A DNA stretch of 64,000 bases from Capra hircus (GCF_001704415.2 NC_030808.1:131765089-131829088); one strand, 5' to 3'. Positions 1-9,959 are shown, numbered from the stretch's first letter. Made by a program: numbers and translations. The notes: a model not told the origin generated them from the sequence alone.

Positions 1-110
1 TACACTGTCAGTACAAACAGTAGAAATACTGAGTGAAGTTTCTGTTTGAGGCTGCACACTCCTAAGGACTTGTTGCCAAACCATTTACTCTAAAGTCACA
101 CTTAATCTGA
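1..110. other. Unannotated flank downstream of IL20RB
   Basis: No gene or repeat that I can recognise is visible here. It lies 3' of the IL20RB gene, which is read leftwards. Confidence 0.4.
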
Positions 111-352
111 GCTTCCCCAGTGGCTCAGCAGTAAAGATTCCACCCACAATGTGGGAACTGTGGGTTCTAATTCCTGGGTCAGAAAGATCCCCTGGAGGAG
201 GACATGGCAACACACTCCAGTATTCTTGCCTGGAGAATCCCATGGACAGAGCAGCCTGGAGAGCTACAGTCCATAGGGTTGTGTTGAATGCTACAGTCCA
301 TAGGGCCCTGCACTTCAGGACACGGCTGACATGAGTTAGCACACACACGCGC
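111..352 (+). mobile_element. Bov-tA SINE (sense)
   Basis: The tRNA-like head reads 'gcttccccagtggctcagca' and is followed by the BovB-derived body ('cactccagtattcttgcctg'). The 3' part carries a short internal duplication of 'gctacagtccatagg', present at about 271 and again at about 290. The copy is diverged and lacks a clean target duplication. Confidence 0.85.
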
Positions 353-1179
353 TTAGTCCCCCACACTGTGGAAGGACTTAACTAGCATTGTGGTTCTTCT
401 GTTTCCATTTATTTTCATTTAGAGGAAGCTGCAATCTGCCCTCAGTCCACCCCTCCATTTTCTGCTCCATCTTGTCATCTTCCCATAGGACTTACACACT
501 CCCAATATTCTAGATAACTCACCTAATAATGATAAACACTGTTATTATTTTACTATTATTCCTCCCCCCGGCCCCACCATCCAAAGGTAAGCCTCAGAGA
601 ATCAGGATTTTGTTCCTTGGACCCTGGTAGCATCTGAAGGCAGGACTAAGAAAAAAGTGCTTGACTGTGGGGTCAGGGGTGTCCGCTCGTTGGGCATCAT
701 CAAGGACTGTGAGAGATGGTCAGTATTCCTGTTGTAGTTACTAATCACATCCCTTTCACTCATTGAAGAATCCGGGTGATAGGGGCAAATCAATCGGAGG
801 AGAGGCCAGGGAGTCAAAATACCAGTATTCCAGGGCAGAGGGAATGGCCAGCCATGGGGGAGGGCTCCCCTCTACTCTCAAGGACCAGCTAAATGTTTGG
901 TGCGTGGTCAGGCTTCCATAAATGATTCTGGGGACATGGGAGGACAATGGGATAATTGAGGGAAATGTCTGGATACCTGTATAAACCTGCAAGGTGGATG
1001 GGCAAGGGAACTAGCTGTGAGAGGGATGCAAGCAGAGGGAAGTCAGGGGTCATTCCTGAGTTCTGGGTCTGGACAGGTGACAGGGCAACTGTGGCTCGAG
1101 GGTAGAGGGCAGAGGAGAAGAAGGAGGGGGTCATGACTGGTGGAGTAGTAGTCTTTATTCCTGCAAACTGAAAATATGG
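353..1179. other. Unassigned sequence downstream of IL20RB
   Basis: No exon or ruminant SINE was recognised. The overlapping open frames on the minus strand (602-1134) have no recognisable domain and look like chance. An AATAAA lies on the minus strand at 1154-1159. It could be a distal IL20RB poly(A) signal or part of an unrecognised LTR-type repeat, and I cannot decide between them. Confidence 0.35.
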
Positions 1180-1356
1180 TTCCAGTTTAGAAAGAAAGAA
1201 AGTGAAAGTGAAGTCGCTCAGTCGTGTTCGACTCTTTGTGACCCCATGGACTGTAGCCTAGCTGGCTCCTCCATCCATCCATGGGATTTTCCAGGCAAGA
1301 GTACTGGAGTGGGTTGCCATTTGCACACTCCAAACTGGAGTGGGATTCCAGTTTGG
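1180..1356 (-). mobile_element. Bov-A2/Bov-tA SINE fragment (antisense) with target duplication
   Basis: The antisense body includes 'gaagtcgctcagtcgtg' and 'ccaggcaagagtactggagt'. It is flanked by an 11-bp near-perfect direct repeat, 'ttccagtttag' at 1180-1190 and 'ttccagtttgg' at 1346-1356. The 3' junction also forms a perfect 10-bp inverted repeat (1330-1339 with 1347-1356). Confidence 0.8.
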
Positions 1357-1386
1357 CCAAAGGTAAACTGAACATATACTCTTCAT

Positions 1387-1538
1387 AAAAGAATCAAACA
1401 ATGCAGAACCATACACAATGGTACAAAAGAATCAAACAATGCAGAACCATACACAATGGTACAAAAGAATCAGACAATGCAGAACCATACACAATGGTAC
1501 AAAAGAATCAAACAATGCAGAACCATACACAATGGTAC
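1387..1538. repeat. Minisatellite: four copies of a 38-bp unit
   Basis: Four head-to-tail 38-bp units start at 1387, 1425, 1463 and 1501. Each begins 'aaaagaatca' and ends 'acacaatggtac'. The only visible difference is one A-to-G change in unit 3 ('cagac' instead of 'aaac'). A 6-base partial fifth copy follows. Near identity implies recent expansion or homogenisation, and length polymorphism is plausible. Confidence 0.95.
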
Positions 1539-1544
1539 AAAAGA

Positions 1545-2464
1545 GAAGCTCTCCAGTGATCTTGTCTTAGAGAGAGCCCCTCCTCTGGCCCCTAGAAACC
1601 CCTGCCCAGGTGGAGAGAGGGCTGGGGGCCTCTGCCTTATAGGGGAAACACCTGGCTGAAGCAGTTAGATTGTCTCCACCTCAAGGCTGGCTGGAAGGGG
1701 CCCAGGAAGTGGGGGTGGAAACAAACCAGCTCAGAGGCTCCAGAGCTGGGAAGGGTGGGGTCTATGATGGGAGACCAGGCTTTGCCCAACAATTGCTTCA
1801 GCCTTCAAAAGACTCCCCCTCCATCCCTTCTCTGACCCTGACTCTTCCTCACCTGGTGGGCGAGAGGGTCAGGAAGAGGCTTCAGTCATGGGTCCAGGAC
1901 GAACATGCTGGGAGAAGTAAGGACACCCTGAGGGGCTATCTTAAAAGAGTTCCCCAAGGGATTTTCCGTAGTGTGAGGTCCCAGGAATAGCCAAGAGCAC
2001 CTTGCCTCAGTCAGAGCCCCCGTGCAGCCAGACACTGTCTCCCAGTCTACCCCCGCTCCATCCCCGACCTGGGCTTACCCCCAGCATCCTAACCAAAGGT
2101 GGCCTTCATGCAGCCTGGACCCAAGGTTGATGATGTAACTCGAACCCTAAGGACCACTGTTTTGGAAGAAACCAAAATGAGTCCCCAAGGTGACCTCTTT
2201 CTATTTTTCATGCCGTACTGTAACAACTCCACAGGAAAAAGGAGCACAGAAAACATTACGCTTACGATCGACAGCCTTCTGCAGTCTCATCTCATCATAC
2301 ACACTCATTTCAGCTGCTGTCCTCAGCGTACACACCCTATTCATCCTGCACAGCATTTCACAGGTCAGCAGCGTCCACGCACAGCCCATTTTCAGTGGGG
2401 CTGTAGTCTCCCTCTAGGCCACAGATCTTATTGCTGGCTGAGCCATTCAGTCACCTCTGCACAG
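1545..2464. other. Unassigned sequence
   Basis: GC-richer than its surroundings, with open frames (for example 1670-1990 and 2099-2482) that contain no domain I recognise. It lies beyond the likely IL20RB 3' end and I see no splice-bounded coding exon. Confidence 0.35.
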
Positions 2465-2521
2465 GGGGGCTACAGTCCATAGAGTCACAAAGAGTCAGAC
2501 ACGACTGAAGTGACTTAGCCC
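2465..2521 (+). mobile_element. 3' fragment of a Bov-tA SINE
   Basis: Only the SINE tail is present: 'gctacagtccatagagtcac' followed by 'agacacgactgaagtgactt'. The tRNA-like head is missing. Confidence 0.75.
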
Positions 2522-2766
2522 ACATGCATGCAGAGGCATTTGGCTTGAAGTGAAATCAACCTCGTTGTACACACTCTTCTTTTCGTCTTCAAAGTGTCCT
2601 CCAGGAAAGTGGCCATTGCTTGTGTAGTCTCTGATCATCCCTGTTACACATGGACCTGCTGCTCTTCAGAAAAGCAGAACTAATCACAACACACAATGTT
2701 GCCAATTTCCCGACAGCTCTGCAAGTGGCAGAGAGATAATATAGATATATATATACACACATACGG

Positions 2767-3061
2767 TTTAATGGTCAAGTAGTTAACCATTGTACAGATG
2801 AGAAAACTGAGGGGCAGAGAGACTAAGTCATTTCCCCCCAAGGTCATCCTGCTAGTAGATGGCAGAGATCCAGTGTTGGAGGTCACATCCCCTGACCCCC
2901 TCTTAGCACTCCATCAGCCATACCACCCTGCCTCTGACAGCTGCTTCTAGACGTGGACATGGCAGCCTCTTCTCTTGTCTTTTGTCCTTGAACGAAAGGA
3001 AGTGCAGCCTTTCCCCTCGTGGTTTCTGCATCCTGCAGCCCAGATTTCTCGGCTTCATCTG
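2767..3061 (-). other. IL20RB: IL20RB 3' UTR (proximal part, extent inferred)
   Basis: This is the minus-strand sequence following the IL20RB stop codon at 3062-3064. An ATTAAA variant poly(A) signal lies on the minus strand at 2767-2772, about 290 nt after the stop. An AATAAA at 1154-1159 is a distal alternative. The UTR overlaps an old MIR element. The transcript end is inferred, not seen. Confidence 0.45.
2780..2900 (+). repeat. MIR SINE fragment
   Basis: Carries the MIR core pattern 'acagatgagaaaactgaggg' followed by a degraded 'aaggtcat..ctagtagatgg' segment. It is old and diverged, and lies within the presumed IL20RB 3' UTR. Confidence 0.7.
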
Positions 3062-3169
3062 CTAGATACAGGCCTTGAGGAGCTCCTCAGAAGAGAGCCC
3101 TGAAGTCACACAGGCTTCTACCTCTTCTTTTCTGCAGCTGATTAACTTCTGGGGTGAATTTGTTATTTT
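3062..3169 (-). CDS. IL20RB: IL20RB coding exon 7 (last): end of cytoplasmic tail
   Basis: A 108-bp segment preceded on the minus strand by a TTTCAG acceptor. It opens in phase 0, right after the codon that ends exon 6. It encodes 35 residues (271-305) starting KITNSPQKLISC and ending SSEELLKACI, then TAG. From memory the human tail starts KITNSPQKLISCRREEV and ends SPEELLRAWIS, so identity is clear although the last third is diverged. This is the membrane-distal part of the short cytoplasmic tail. The tail is thought to contribute little signalling by itself, JAK-STAT activation being driven mainly through the alpha chain IL20RA or IL22RA1. Confidence 0.93.
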   Translation of the reverse strand, partial: KITNSPQKLISCRKEEVEACVTSGLSSEELLKACI

Positions 3170-3290
3170 CTGAAAGACAATTTTCATTCATATTCATTAG
3201 GTTAATAGTCATAGTCAGAGTTGAAGAGAATATCACCAAAAATCCCAACTATATGACTCATTAACTTTCTAGCAGGAAAAAAAGCCCGAA

Positions 3291-3531
3291 GAGACTTCCC
3301 TAGTGGTCCAGCAGTTAACAATCTGCCTTCCAATGCAGGGGACACAGGTTCAGTCCCTGATCAGGGAAGTAAGATTTCATATGCCTCAGAGCCACTAAGC
3401 CCATGCCTCACGACTACCGAACCCACACACTCTGGAATGAGCCACAGTTAGTGAGTCTCTGAGCCACAACAAAGATCCCACATACTGCAACCAAGACCCA
3501 ATGCAGTCAAATAAATAAACTTAAAAAAAAA
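3291..3531 (+). mobile_element. CHR-2-type tRNA SINE (sense)
   Basis: Begins 'gacttccctagtggtccagc', continues with 'ccaatgcaggggacacaggt' and a CHR-2 body ('gccactaagcccatgcctca'), and ends in 'aataaataaac' plus an A-tract. It lies in IL20RB intron 6. Confidence 0.85.
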
Positions 3532-3848
3532 TAGACAATTCTAACCCCTAGAGCATGGGCTTGCCATTTTACTGAGATCATCTCCCAGGTTACTGACTAG
3601 TGGATCTCTTGGTGCCCTGCCTCCTCAGGGACCCTGCCCCACAAAAGTCCAGCATGTAGTGCTGGTTCCAAAAATCTAGCCTTCTTCCACCAGAGAGCTC
3701 TGAGAATAGTGACCTGGTCCAAGGCGCTCTACAAACAGCACCAGCACGGTGTCCGCTCCAGGGATGGTGCTCCATAAACAGAAGTCCCTCCCTACTCATG
3801 TTTCACTTTCTTGCCATCTTCTCCCAGTGAGCCCAATACATCATCATG
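3532..3848. other. IL20RB intron 6 sequence, no feature seen
   Basis: Intronic DNA with no exon-like segment or recognisable repeat. Chance open frames only. Confidence 0.4.
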
Positions 3849-4117
3849 CTGCTGCTGCTGCTAAGTTGCTTCAGTCATGTCTGACTCTGTGCGACCCCAT
3901 AGATGGCAGCCCACCAACTCCCCCATCCCTGGGACTCTCCAGGCAAGAACACTGGAGTGGGTTGCCATTTCCCTCTCCAATGCATGAAACTGAAAAGTGA
4001 AAGCGAAGTCGCTCAGTTGTGTCCCTCTCTTCGTGACCCCATGGACTGCAGCCTACAAGGCTCCTTTGTCCATGGGATTTTCCAGGCAAGAGTACTGGAG
4101 TGGGGTGCCATTTCCTA
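3849..4117 (-). mobile_element. Bov-A2 SINE dimer (antisense)
   Basis: Starts with a short GCT repeat, then two antisense BovA monomers. The first spans about 3865-3975, the linker is 'aatgcatgaaactgaaaagt', and the second spans about 4000-4117, ending near 'ctggagtggggtgccatttc'. The dimer structure is diagnostic of Bov-A2. Confidence 0.92.
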
Positions 4118-4540
4118 CATTATCATAACTGATGGTAAAAATTCAGGTATCTTCCTTTCAGGGTAACTCTCTCCACTGTTGCTAACTCAGTCACTTCCAA
4201 CAGACTCACTCGACTCTTAAACAGCTTCTCCTGAAGCTCTGCTCATCATTACTCTGAAGAGTGGCACATGGGCACAGACAGGTAGGCACCAATGATTTCC
4301 TCCACACCAGTGCCCAGGAGACAACAGCTTCATCAAGTCAGTTGCTCTGGATCTTGTTTGTAAAGAAGTGGCTTCAGGGCTCGGCAAATGATGGGCAAGG
4401 ACAGTGTACAAGCAGGGCTCACCAAACAGGATGTCAGTGTGGAGCCCGCCATCAATTCACACTGATGGTCCACTCATTCTCAGGACGCTGGCTACCTACA
4501 TCTGCAGTGCTTATACCTGATGGTTTCTTAAACTCCACAG
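4118..4540. other. IL20RB intron 6 sequence, no feature seen
   Basis: The open frames at 4217-4411 (minus) and 4261-4596 (plus) overlap, lack splice context and show no known domain. No repeat was recognised. Confidence 0.35.
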
Positions 4541-4837
4541 CAGCGCTGTCCAGCGGAATGTACTGGGAGCTACATGTGCAATTAAAAATCCTCTAGTAGC
4601 ACATTTTATAAACTAAAAAGAAATAGGTAAAATTAATTTTAATAATACACTTTATTTTTAATGTTATTTCAATATATAATCAATAGAAAATATTAATAAA
4701 CTATTTTACACTCTCCTTGTACTGCCTTCCAAATCTATTGTGTATTTTATAGTTACAGACTATCTCAATTTGGACCAGTCACATTTCAAGTGCTTAATAA
4801 TCACATACGCTAGCAGCTACTGTTTTGGACAGTGTAG
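4541..4837. mobile_element. MER5-like hAT (Charlie) non-autonomous DNA transposon, old
   Basis: The left end starts 'cagcgctgtccagcgg' and the right end is 'ttttggacagtgtag', giving imperfect terminal inverted repeats sharing CTGTCCA. The interior is AT-rich. The end motif matches MER5-group elements of the hAT-Charlie superfamily. Assignment to a subfamily is not possible by eye. Confidence 0.6.
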
Positions 4838-4880
4838 TTCTAGAATGTTAAAGTGAATCGGCATAATCTCAGAATTTCAG

Positions 4881-5112
4881 AAGGTACTAAACTGTCATCC
4901 CATAGGTTAGAACAAACTTTCAAGCAAGGTTTAGCTTATATATATATATAAGCTTATATATATATATAAACTTGAATTTATATATAAACTTATATATATA
5001 GGTTTATAAGGTACAAAACTGTCATCCCATAGGTTAGAACAAACTTTCAAGCAAGGTTTAGCTTATATATATATAAACTTGAATCTATATTTATATATAT
5101 ATAAACTTGAAT
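4881..5112. repeat. 127-bp tandem duplication with (TA)n stretches
   Basis: A block starting 'aaggtactaaactgtcatcc' at 4881 recurs starting 'aaggtacaaaactgtcatcc' at 5008, an offset of 127 bp. Each copy runs through 'aggtttagcttatatata' into variable TA repeats and 'aaacttgaat'. Apart from the TA tract the copies differ by only a few bases. Confidence 0.9.
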
Positions 5113-5424
5113 TAGTTCTTAATGCTCAAAAATCAGGAGATTTATTATAAAGTCTGGATTTCTGGTTTCTCATTTCAAGCGTGGAGCCCAGGGAGCAGCA
5201 GCTCACATCTCCTCTTGGTAGCCTGCTTGAGCTGAGAAGCAGATGCTTTCTTTAGTTGGGCCATGTGCGCCTTGGTCCCCATATCCATCTCTCCCTATTA
5301 AGTCACATTTACTGCACTGAACACTTTTTGTTTTTTCTGGGCCCTTGTTTTCTTCTGTATCTCTCTGGACCCCCAAGGCATCTGAGTTCACAAACTTCAC
5401 TTTCTTTTTTTGTTTTTAACATTT
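5113..5424. other. IL20RB intron 6 sequence, no feature seen
   Basis: No recognisable repeat or exon. Overlapping open frames on both strands have no domain. Confidence 0.35.
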
Positions 5425-5825
5425 TTTTTTTGTATTGGGGTATAGTCGATTATTATTCATGCCTGGAGAATCCCACGGACACAGGAGCCTTTGGGCTATA
5501 GGGTCACAACGAGTTGGACATGACTGAAGTGACTTAGCACAGCGCATAGCCAATTAACAATGTTGTGATAGCTTCTGGTGGACAGCAAAGGAACTCAGCC
5601 ATACATATATATTTATCCATTCTCCCCCAAACTCCCCTCTTATTCAGGCTGCCACGTAACATTCAGTGGAGTTCCATGTGCTACACAGTAGGTCCTTGTC
5701 AGTTATCCATTTTAAATATAGCAGTGTGTACCCGTCCATCCCAAACTCCATAAGTATCACATCCCCCTGGCAACCATAAGTTCATTCTTTAAGTCCCTGA
5801 GTCTGTTTCTGTTCACAGACTCTAC
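5425..5825 (-). mobile_element. L1 3'-end fragment (antisense), interrupted by a SINE
   Basis: Antisense artiodactyl L1 3' UTR sequence ('tattggggtatagtcgatt', then 'aacaatgttgtgatagctt', 'tacacagtaggtccttgtca' and 'gagtctgtttctgttcacag'). It is split by a Bov-tA tail at about 5455-5548. The same L1 3' end occurs in the opposite orientation at 32080-32435. Confidence 0.75.
5455..5548 (+). mobile_element. Bov-tA 3' fragment inserted in L1
   Basis: Contains 'gcctggagaatcccacggac' and 'gttggacatgactgaagtga', the 3' part of Bov-tA, inserted within the antisense L1 3' end. The head is absent. Confidence 0.75.
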
Positions 5826-5878
5826 TTTCTGTGAAGCACACAAAGTCCATTGAAGCATATCTCAATTTGGAGATGACT

Positions 5879-6626
5879 AACTAAAAAGCCTCTTAGTGAA
5901 AGTGAAAGAGGAGAGTGAAAAAGTTGGCTTAAAGCTCAACATTCAGAAAACGAAGATCATGGCATCTGGTCCCATCACTTCATGGGAAATAGATGGGGAA
6001 ACAGTGGAAACAGCGTCAGACTTTATTTTTGGGGGGTTCCAAAATCACTGCAGATGGTGACTGCAGCCATAAATTAAAAGACACTTACTCCTTGGAAGAA
6101 AAGTTATGACCAACCTAGACAGCATATTCAAAACCAGAGACATTACTTTGCCAACAAAGGTCTGTCTAGTCAAGGCTATGGTTTTTCCAGTAGTCATGTA
6201 TGGATGTGAGAGTTGGACTGTGAAGAAAGCTGAGCGCTGAAGAACTGATGCTTTTGAACTGTGGTGTTGGAGAAGACTCTTGAGAGTCCCTTGGAATGCA
6301 AGGAGATCCAACCAGTCCATTCTGAAGGAGATCAGCCCTGGGATTTCTTTGGAAGGAATGATGCTGAGGCTGAAACTCCAATACTTTGGCCACCTCATGC
6401 GAAGAGTTGACTCATTGGAAAAGACCCTGATGCTGGGAAGGATTGGGAGCAGGAGGAGAAAGGGACGACAGAGGATAAGATGGTTGGATGGTATCACCGA
6501 CTCGATGGACATGAGTTTGAGTGAACTCCGGGAGTTGGTGATGGACAGGGAGCCCTGGCGTGCTGCAGTTCATGGGGTCGCAAAGAGTCGGACATGACTG
6601 AGCGACTGAAGTGAACTGAGCTGAGC
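5879..6626 (+). mobile_element. BovB (RTE LINE) 3' fragment, sense
   Basis: A 5'-truncated copy of the BovB reverse-transcriptase C-terminal region and 3' tail. The frame 6280-6597 still reads GMMLRLKLQYFGHLMRRVD and a GRQRIRWLDGITDSMD motif typical of BovB ORF2. Upstream frames carry AMVFPVVMYGCESWTVKKAE-like sequence with lesions. The palm-domain catalytic motif is absent, so it is a dead fragment. It ends in the 'gaactgagctgagc' tail. Confidence 0.92.
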
Positions 6627-7140
6627 TTGGGGCCGTCTTGATGTTTGCTACCCACATTTACAGTGGAATGTGACAGCAAGAAGAGAAAGAATAAAGTGAG
6701 TCACAGAAGAAAACTAAGACCTTTAGCACCAAAGCCTCCATCTCCATGAAGCAATTATGGATAAAAGACAAGGAAAACACATTATATTTTAAAATAGGGA
6801 ACACACACCGAGCAGTCTTAATATAATTCTCCTTTCATATATACTTTTGCTTTAGACTGTTCCTTCGTAATATAAACTTGAATGGAAAGAAAAGACATTC
6901 TTAATGGTATATTTCAAAGTGCAACCATCACCAACTGTAAAATTACAGATGTAGACATGAAATGTTTAATCCAAACAGATAAAACACTTACAAGCTCAAT
7001 AGGACTTGTTGAAGCTTCTCAAGGATTTCCACTTGGTAATTTTCCATGGTTTAATTGGAAAGATGCATGGATTTTGCAAGGTTGGCTGGAAGCTGCTTTT
7101 TAATAGTTTGGAGGATTATCTATGACTAAGGCCAATGCTG
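6627..7140. other. IL20RB intron 6 sequence, no feature seen
   Basis: AT-rich sequence without a recognisable repeat. The 73-codon frame at 6882-7103 has no known domain and I treat it as chance. Confidence 0.35.
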
Positions 7141-7444
7141 AAGTGCAGCTGCTGCTGCTGCTGCTGCTGGTAAGTCGCTTCAGTCATGTCTGACTCTATG
7201 CGACCCCATAGACGGCAGCCCACCAACTCCCCCCTCCCTGGGATTCTCCAGGCAAGAACACTGGAGTGGGTTCATGCATTTCCTTCTCCAATGCATGAAA
7301 GTGAAAAGTGAAAGTGAAGTCGCTCAGTCGTGTCTGACTCCTAGCGACCCCATGGACTGCAGCCCACCAGGCTCCTCCATCCATGGGATTTTCCAGGCAA
7401 GAGTACTGGAGTGGGTTGTCATTGCCTTCTCCAGAAGTGCAGCT
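7141..7444 (-). mobile_element. Bov-A2 SINE dimer (antisense) with perfect 10-bp target duplication
   Basis: 'aagtgcagct' occurs at 7141-7150 and again at 7435-7444, exactly bounding two antisense BovA monomers. A GCT repeat of about seven units (7149-7169) marks the SINE 3' simple-repeat tail. The linker 'aatgcatgaaagtgaaaagt' lies near 7291. The low divergence and perfect duplication suggest a young insertion. Confidence 0.95.
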
Positions 7445-7800
7445 AGCCTGTACTAAAGCTGAGGCTGAGGATGAGGAGAGATGGCAGTGGAGGTGTGCAG
7501 CTCCAGAACTTGTTTGGGGTTTGATGGACCCTAGCGATCTATTTCTCACACAGCACTGCGGGAAATGCATATACTCAGAGAAATTGTCCACATTAAAATC
7601 TGGGGGAAAACAGAATAGAAATTAAAAGCCTTATGGAAAGGAATGCATGTAGGAAGACACTGGAACGATGTAGGAAGGATGGAGAGGGGAACAGAGGAGC
7701 AAAAGGGGGTCAAGGATCATGGCCTTTATCTTCCATGGACCAAGGTGGACATTCTCTCACAGAATCTCTTGTCTCTGGTCTCATCTCAGTTGCTTGGATT
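7445..7800. other. IL20RB intron 6 sequence, no feature seen
   Basis: Purine-rich sequence without a recognisable repeat, and no splice-bounded open exon. Confidence 0.35.
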
Positions 7801-8133
7801 TTCCCTGGACTGAAAGGAGATCAAATCAGTCAATCCTAAAGGAAATCAACCCTGAATATTCATTGGAAGGACTGATGTAGAAGCTGAAACTCCAATACTT
7901 TGGCCACCTGATGTGAAGAGCTGACTCATTGGAAAAGACCCTGATGCTGGGAAAGATTGAAGGCAGAAGGCGAAGGGGGCAGCAGAGGATGAAACAATTA
8001 GATAGCATTACTGATTGAATGGACATGAATTTGAGCAAACTCCAGGAGATAGTGGTGGACAGAGGAGCCTGGCATGCTGCAGTCCCTGGGGTGGCAAAGA
8101 GTTGGAAACGACTTAGAGACTGAACAACAACAA
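7801..8133 (+). mobile_element. BovB 3' fragment, sense
   Basis: Reads from the 'tggactg.aaggagatc' region of BovB to its 3' tail 'gactgaacaacaacaa', with the usual 'ctccaatactttggccacct' block. It is short and diverged, with frame lesions. The 173-codon open frame on the opposite strand (7826-8347) is an antisense shadow. Confidence 0.9.
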
Positions 8134-8854
8134 GAACAGAATGCATTAGGATTCCTAGGAGCTCTTGTCTTTTGAGCACTTTCCTTGTGCTCCTGAAGTT
8201 CTGTATAGATGCAACATGGAGGGAGCTCTGGAGGCCTGCTTTTGCATTTCCCCCACCCCTGCAAAGCACACGGGGCCTGCCCCCACAGGGAGACTCAGAT
8301 GGATGGCCCAGAGTCCTCAAGGCTTGTGAGCTGTGGGGACCCCTCACCTTGGGTAGTCACTGGGCAGGTGCGGATAGTTCCCCTGCCCCAGCCAAAGGCA
8401 AAGCACTGTCCGCATGCCCCACACTCACACACATGCACCTCACCCCAAGAACCCAGGATACTCTTGGTGTATGAATTGACTCTGTTGTGTTGGAACTTGT
8501 TTCTGGACATAGCTGCTGTTATAATGATGGGAGGGGGCCAAGAAGGCCCGGTATGCCGGTCCTCAGGGTAAGACTGTGCATGATTCCTGGAACGCCGAGC
8601 TCCTGGCCTGGGCTACACACCTGCTGCCTTGCTGTGCCAGGCCCTAGGGGTAAGCAGCAGAGGCCTGACAGGAACCTGGGGGAGGCCAACCTCCACCCAG
8701 AAGGGTGGTCTCCCGGCCCCTCTAATTAGAAGGGAGGTCCTTCTCCCTTCTTGGTGCAAATGCTTATACACCCACGAAGCGGAGGTCCATACCCCGCTCA
8801 GGCCCAGACGACATCTGGACAGCACATCACACTGAAGGGAAGGAGAGCAGTTAC
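8134..8854. other. IL20RB intron 6 near the exon 6 donor, no feature seen
   Basis: Unique, moderately GC-rich intronic sequence. Several overlapping short open frames on both strands have no recognisable domain or splice context. Confidence 0.4.
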
Positions 8855-8997
8855 CAAGGTGTCAGGGAGCATCACCACGGGGCAGCAGGAGTGCTGGAGC
8901 AGCCGGCCCATCTTCCAGACGGAGAGCAGAGCCGCCACCAGGATCAGCACGAAGCCCACGAAGGCAAGCAGGGCCAGCGCCAGAGGCAGGGCCTCTC
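8855..8997 (-). CDS. IL20RB: IL20RB coding exon 6: transmembrane helix
   Basis: A 143-bp exon with acceptor TTTTCAG before 8997 and donor GTAACT after 8855. The first two bases complete Gly223 and the remaining 47 codons encode residues 224-270. It contains the hydrophobic helix LALALLAFVGFVLILVAALL (about 228-247), stopped by the basic WKMGRLL and then a CC pair that could be palmitoylated (inference). It ends VVMLPDTL. The human counterpart, from memory, reads VLALFAFVGFMLILVVVPLF then WKMGRLLQYSCCPVV. This exon anchors the receptor and starts the cytoplasmic tail. Confidence 0.96.
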
Positions 8998-9718
8998 CTG
9001 AAAACAGAAAGACAGGAACCGGCTTAGGAGACAGCCCCAAAGACCAACTCGCTCGCCAGTCCTGGGCCTCCCTGGCCTTCCCGGGATTGGCTCTGCAGAC
9101 GGATCAAGAGAGCAGACTCCGGCACCCTGAGATCTAACATATGCCCCAGGACAAGAGTGACCACCATTCAATCGTTCTTCTAGAATCCAGATTGGTTTCC
9201 AGAAAGGGAGGAGCCTCATGCATTAAGCACTAGCTGTGTTTGCACACACCTTGGCACCACTGCCAGAAGGAAGGCAGAGAGCCAGGCCCCCAGGCAAGAT
9301 GAGGGGGTGGCGCCCAAGAGCACAGCCCAGAAGGGAGCTGGGCGGTAACTGAAAACAAAGTGTGTTTCACAATTTTCTCTTGGCATTGATCCGTATTATG
9401 GAGGAAAATACTGAATTCAGAACACAGTCACATAATAACTCCGATGTAGCAAATCCTGGCCATGGCTAAGTGACTTACCCCAGGTCACACAGGGAGGGCC
9501 GTGCTCCAGATGCTACTAAGTATTGTATCAGAAAGTGCCAAGTCTGAGCATCTGGAGATACCGAAGTGGGGGATGGGTTATTTTCCCATCTCTCCATCCT
9601 ATTCGTGTAGCCCCTCTGAGCTGGGCTGCTCACCCACAGTGTGAAGGGTGGCACAGCTGATGCAGCTGCAGAGAAGCTGGGAGGGTCTCCTCAATGCTTT
9701 TGGAAACTATTTTGGCAG
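8998..9718. other. IL20RB intron 5, 3' portion
   Basis: Intronic sequence. An old MIR-like piece ('aagtgacttaccccaggtca', about 9467-9500) is the only repeat signal I see, and it is weak. Confidence 0.4.
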
Positions 9719-9959
9719 TACACATCAAGAGATGGGGCTTCCCAGGAGGCTCTGTGGTAAAGATTCTGCCTGCCAATGCAGGGGACATGGGTTCAATCCG
9801 TGGGTCAGGAAGAACCCCTGGAGAAGGAAATGGCAGCCCACTCCAGTATTCTTGCCTAGAAAACCCCATGAAAAGAGGAGCCTGGTGGGGTACCGTACAC
9901 GGGGTTGCAAAAGAGTCAAACACGACAGTGACTGAGCACAGAGCACACATCAGGAGATA
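9719..9959 (+). mobile_element. Bov-tA SINE (sense) with imperfect target duplication
   Basis: A full-length element from 'ggcttcccaggaggctctgt' (about 9737) to about 9945. The flanks 'acacatcaagagat' and 'acacatcaggagat' form a 14-bp duplication with one mismatch. The tRNA-like B box is degraded ('gggttcaatccgtgg'). Confidence 0.9.

Noticed and set aside
1387..1538. Possible CRISPR-like array
   Set aside because: The repeats are contiguous with no spacers and the DNA is mammalian, so this is a minisatellite.
6045..6512. 155-codon minus-strand open frame
   Set aside because: Antisense shadow of the BovB fragment at 5879-6626.
6882..7103. 73-codon frame in intron 6
   Set aside because: No recognisable domain, no splice sites in register, AT-rich composition like the surrounding intron.
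7826..8347. 173-codon minus-strand open frame
   Set aside because: Most of it is the antisense reading of a sense BovB fragment at 7801-8133, and the rest is unique sequence without a domain.
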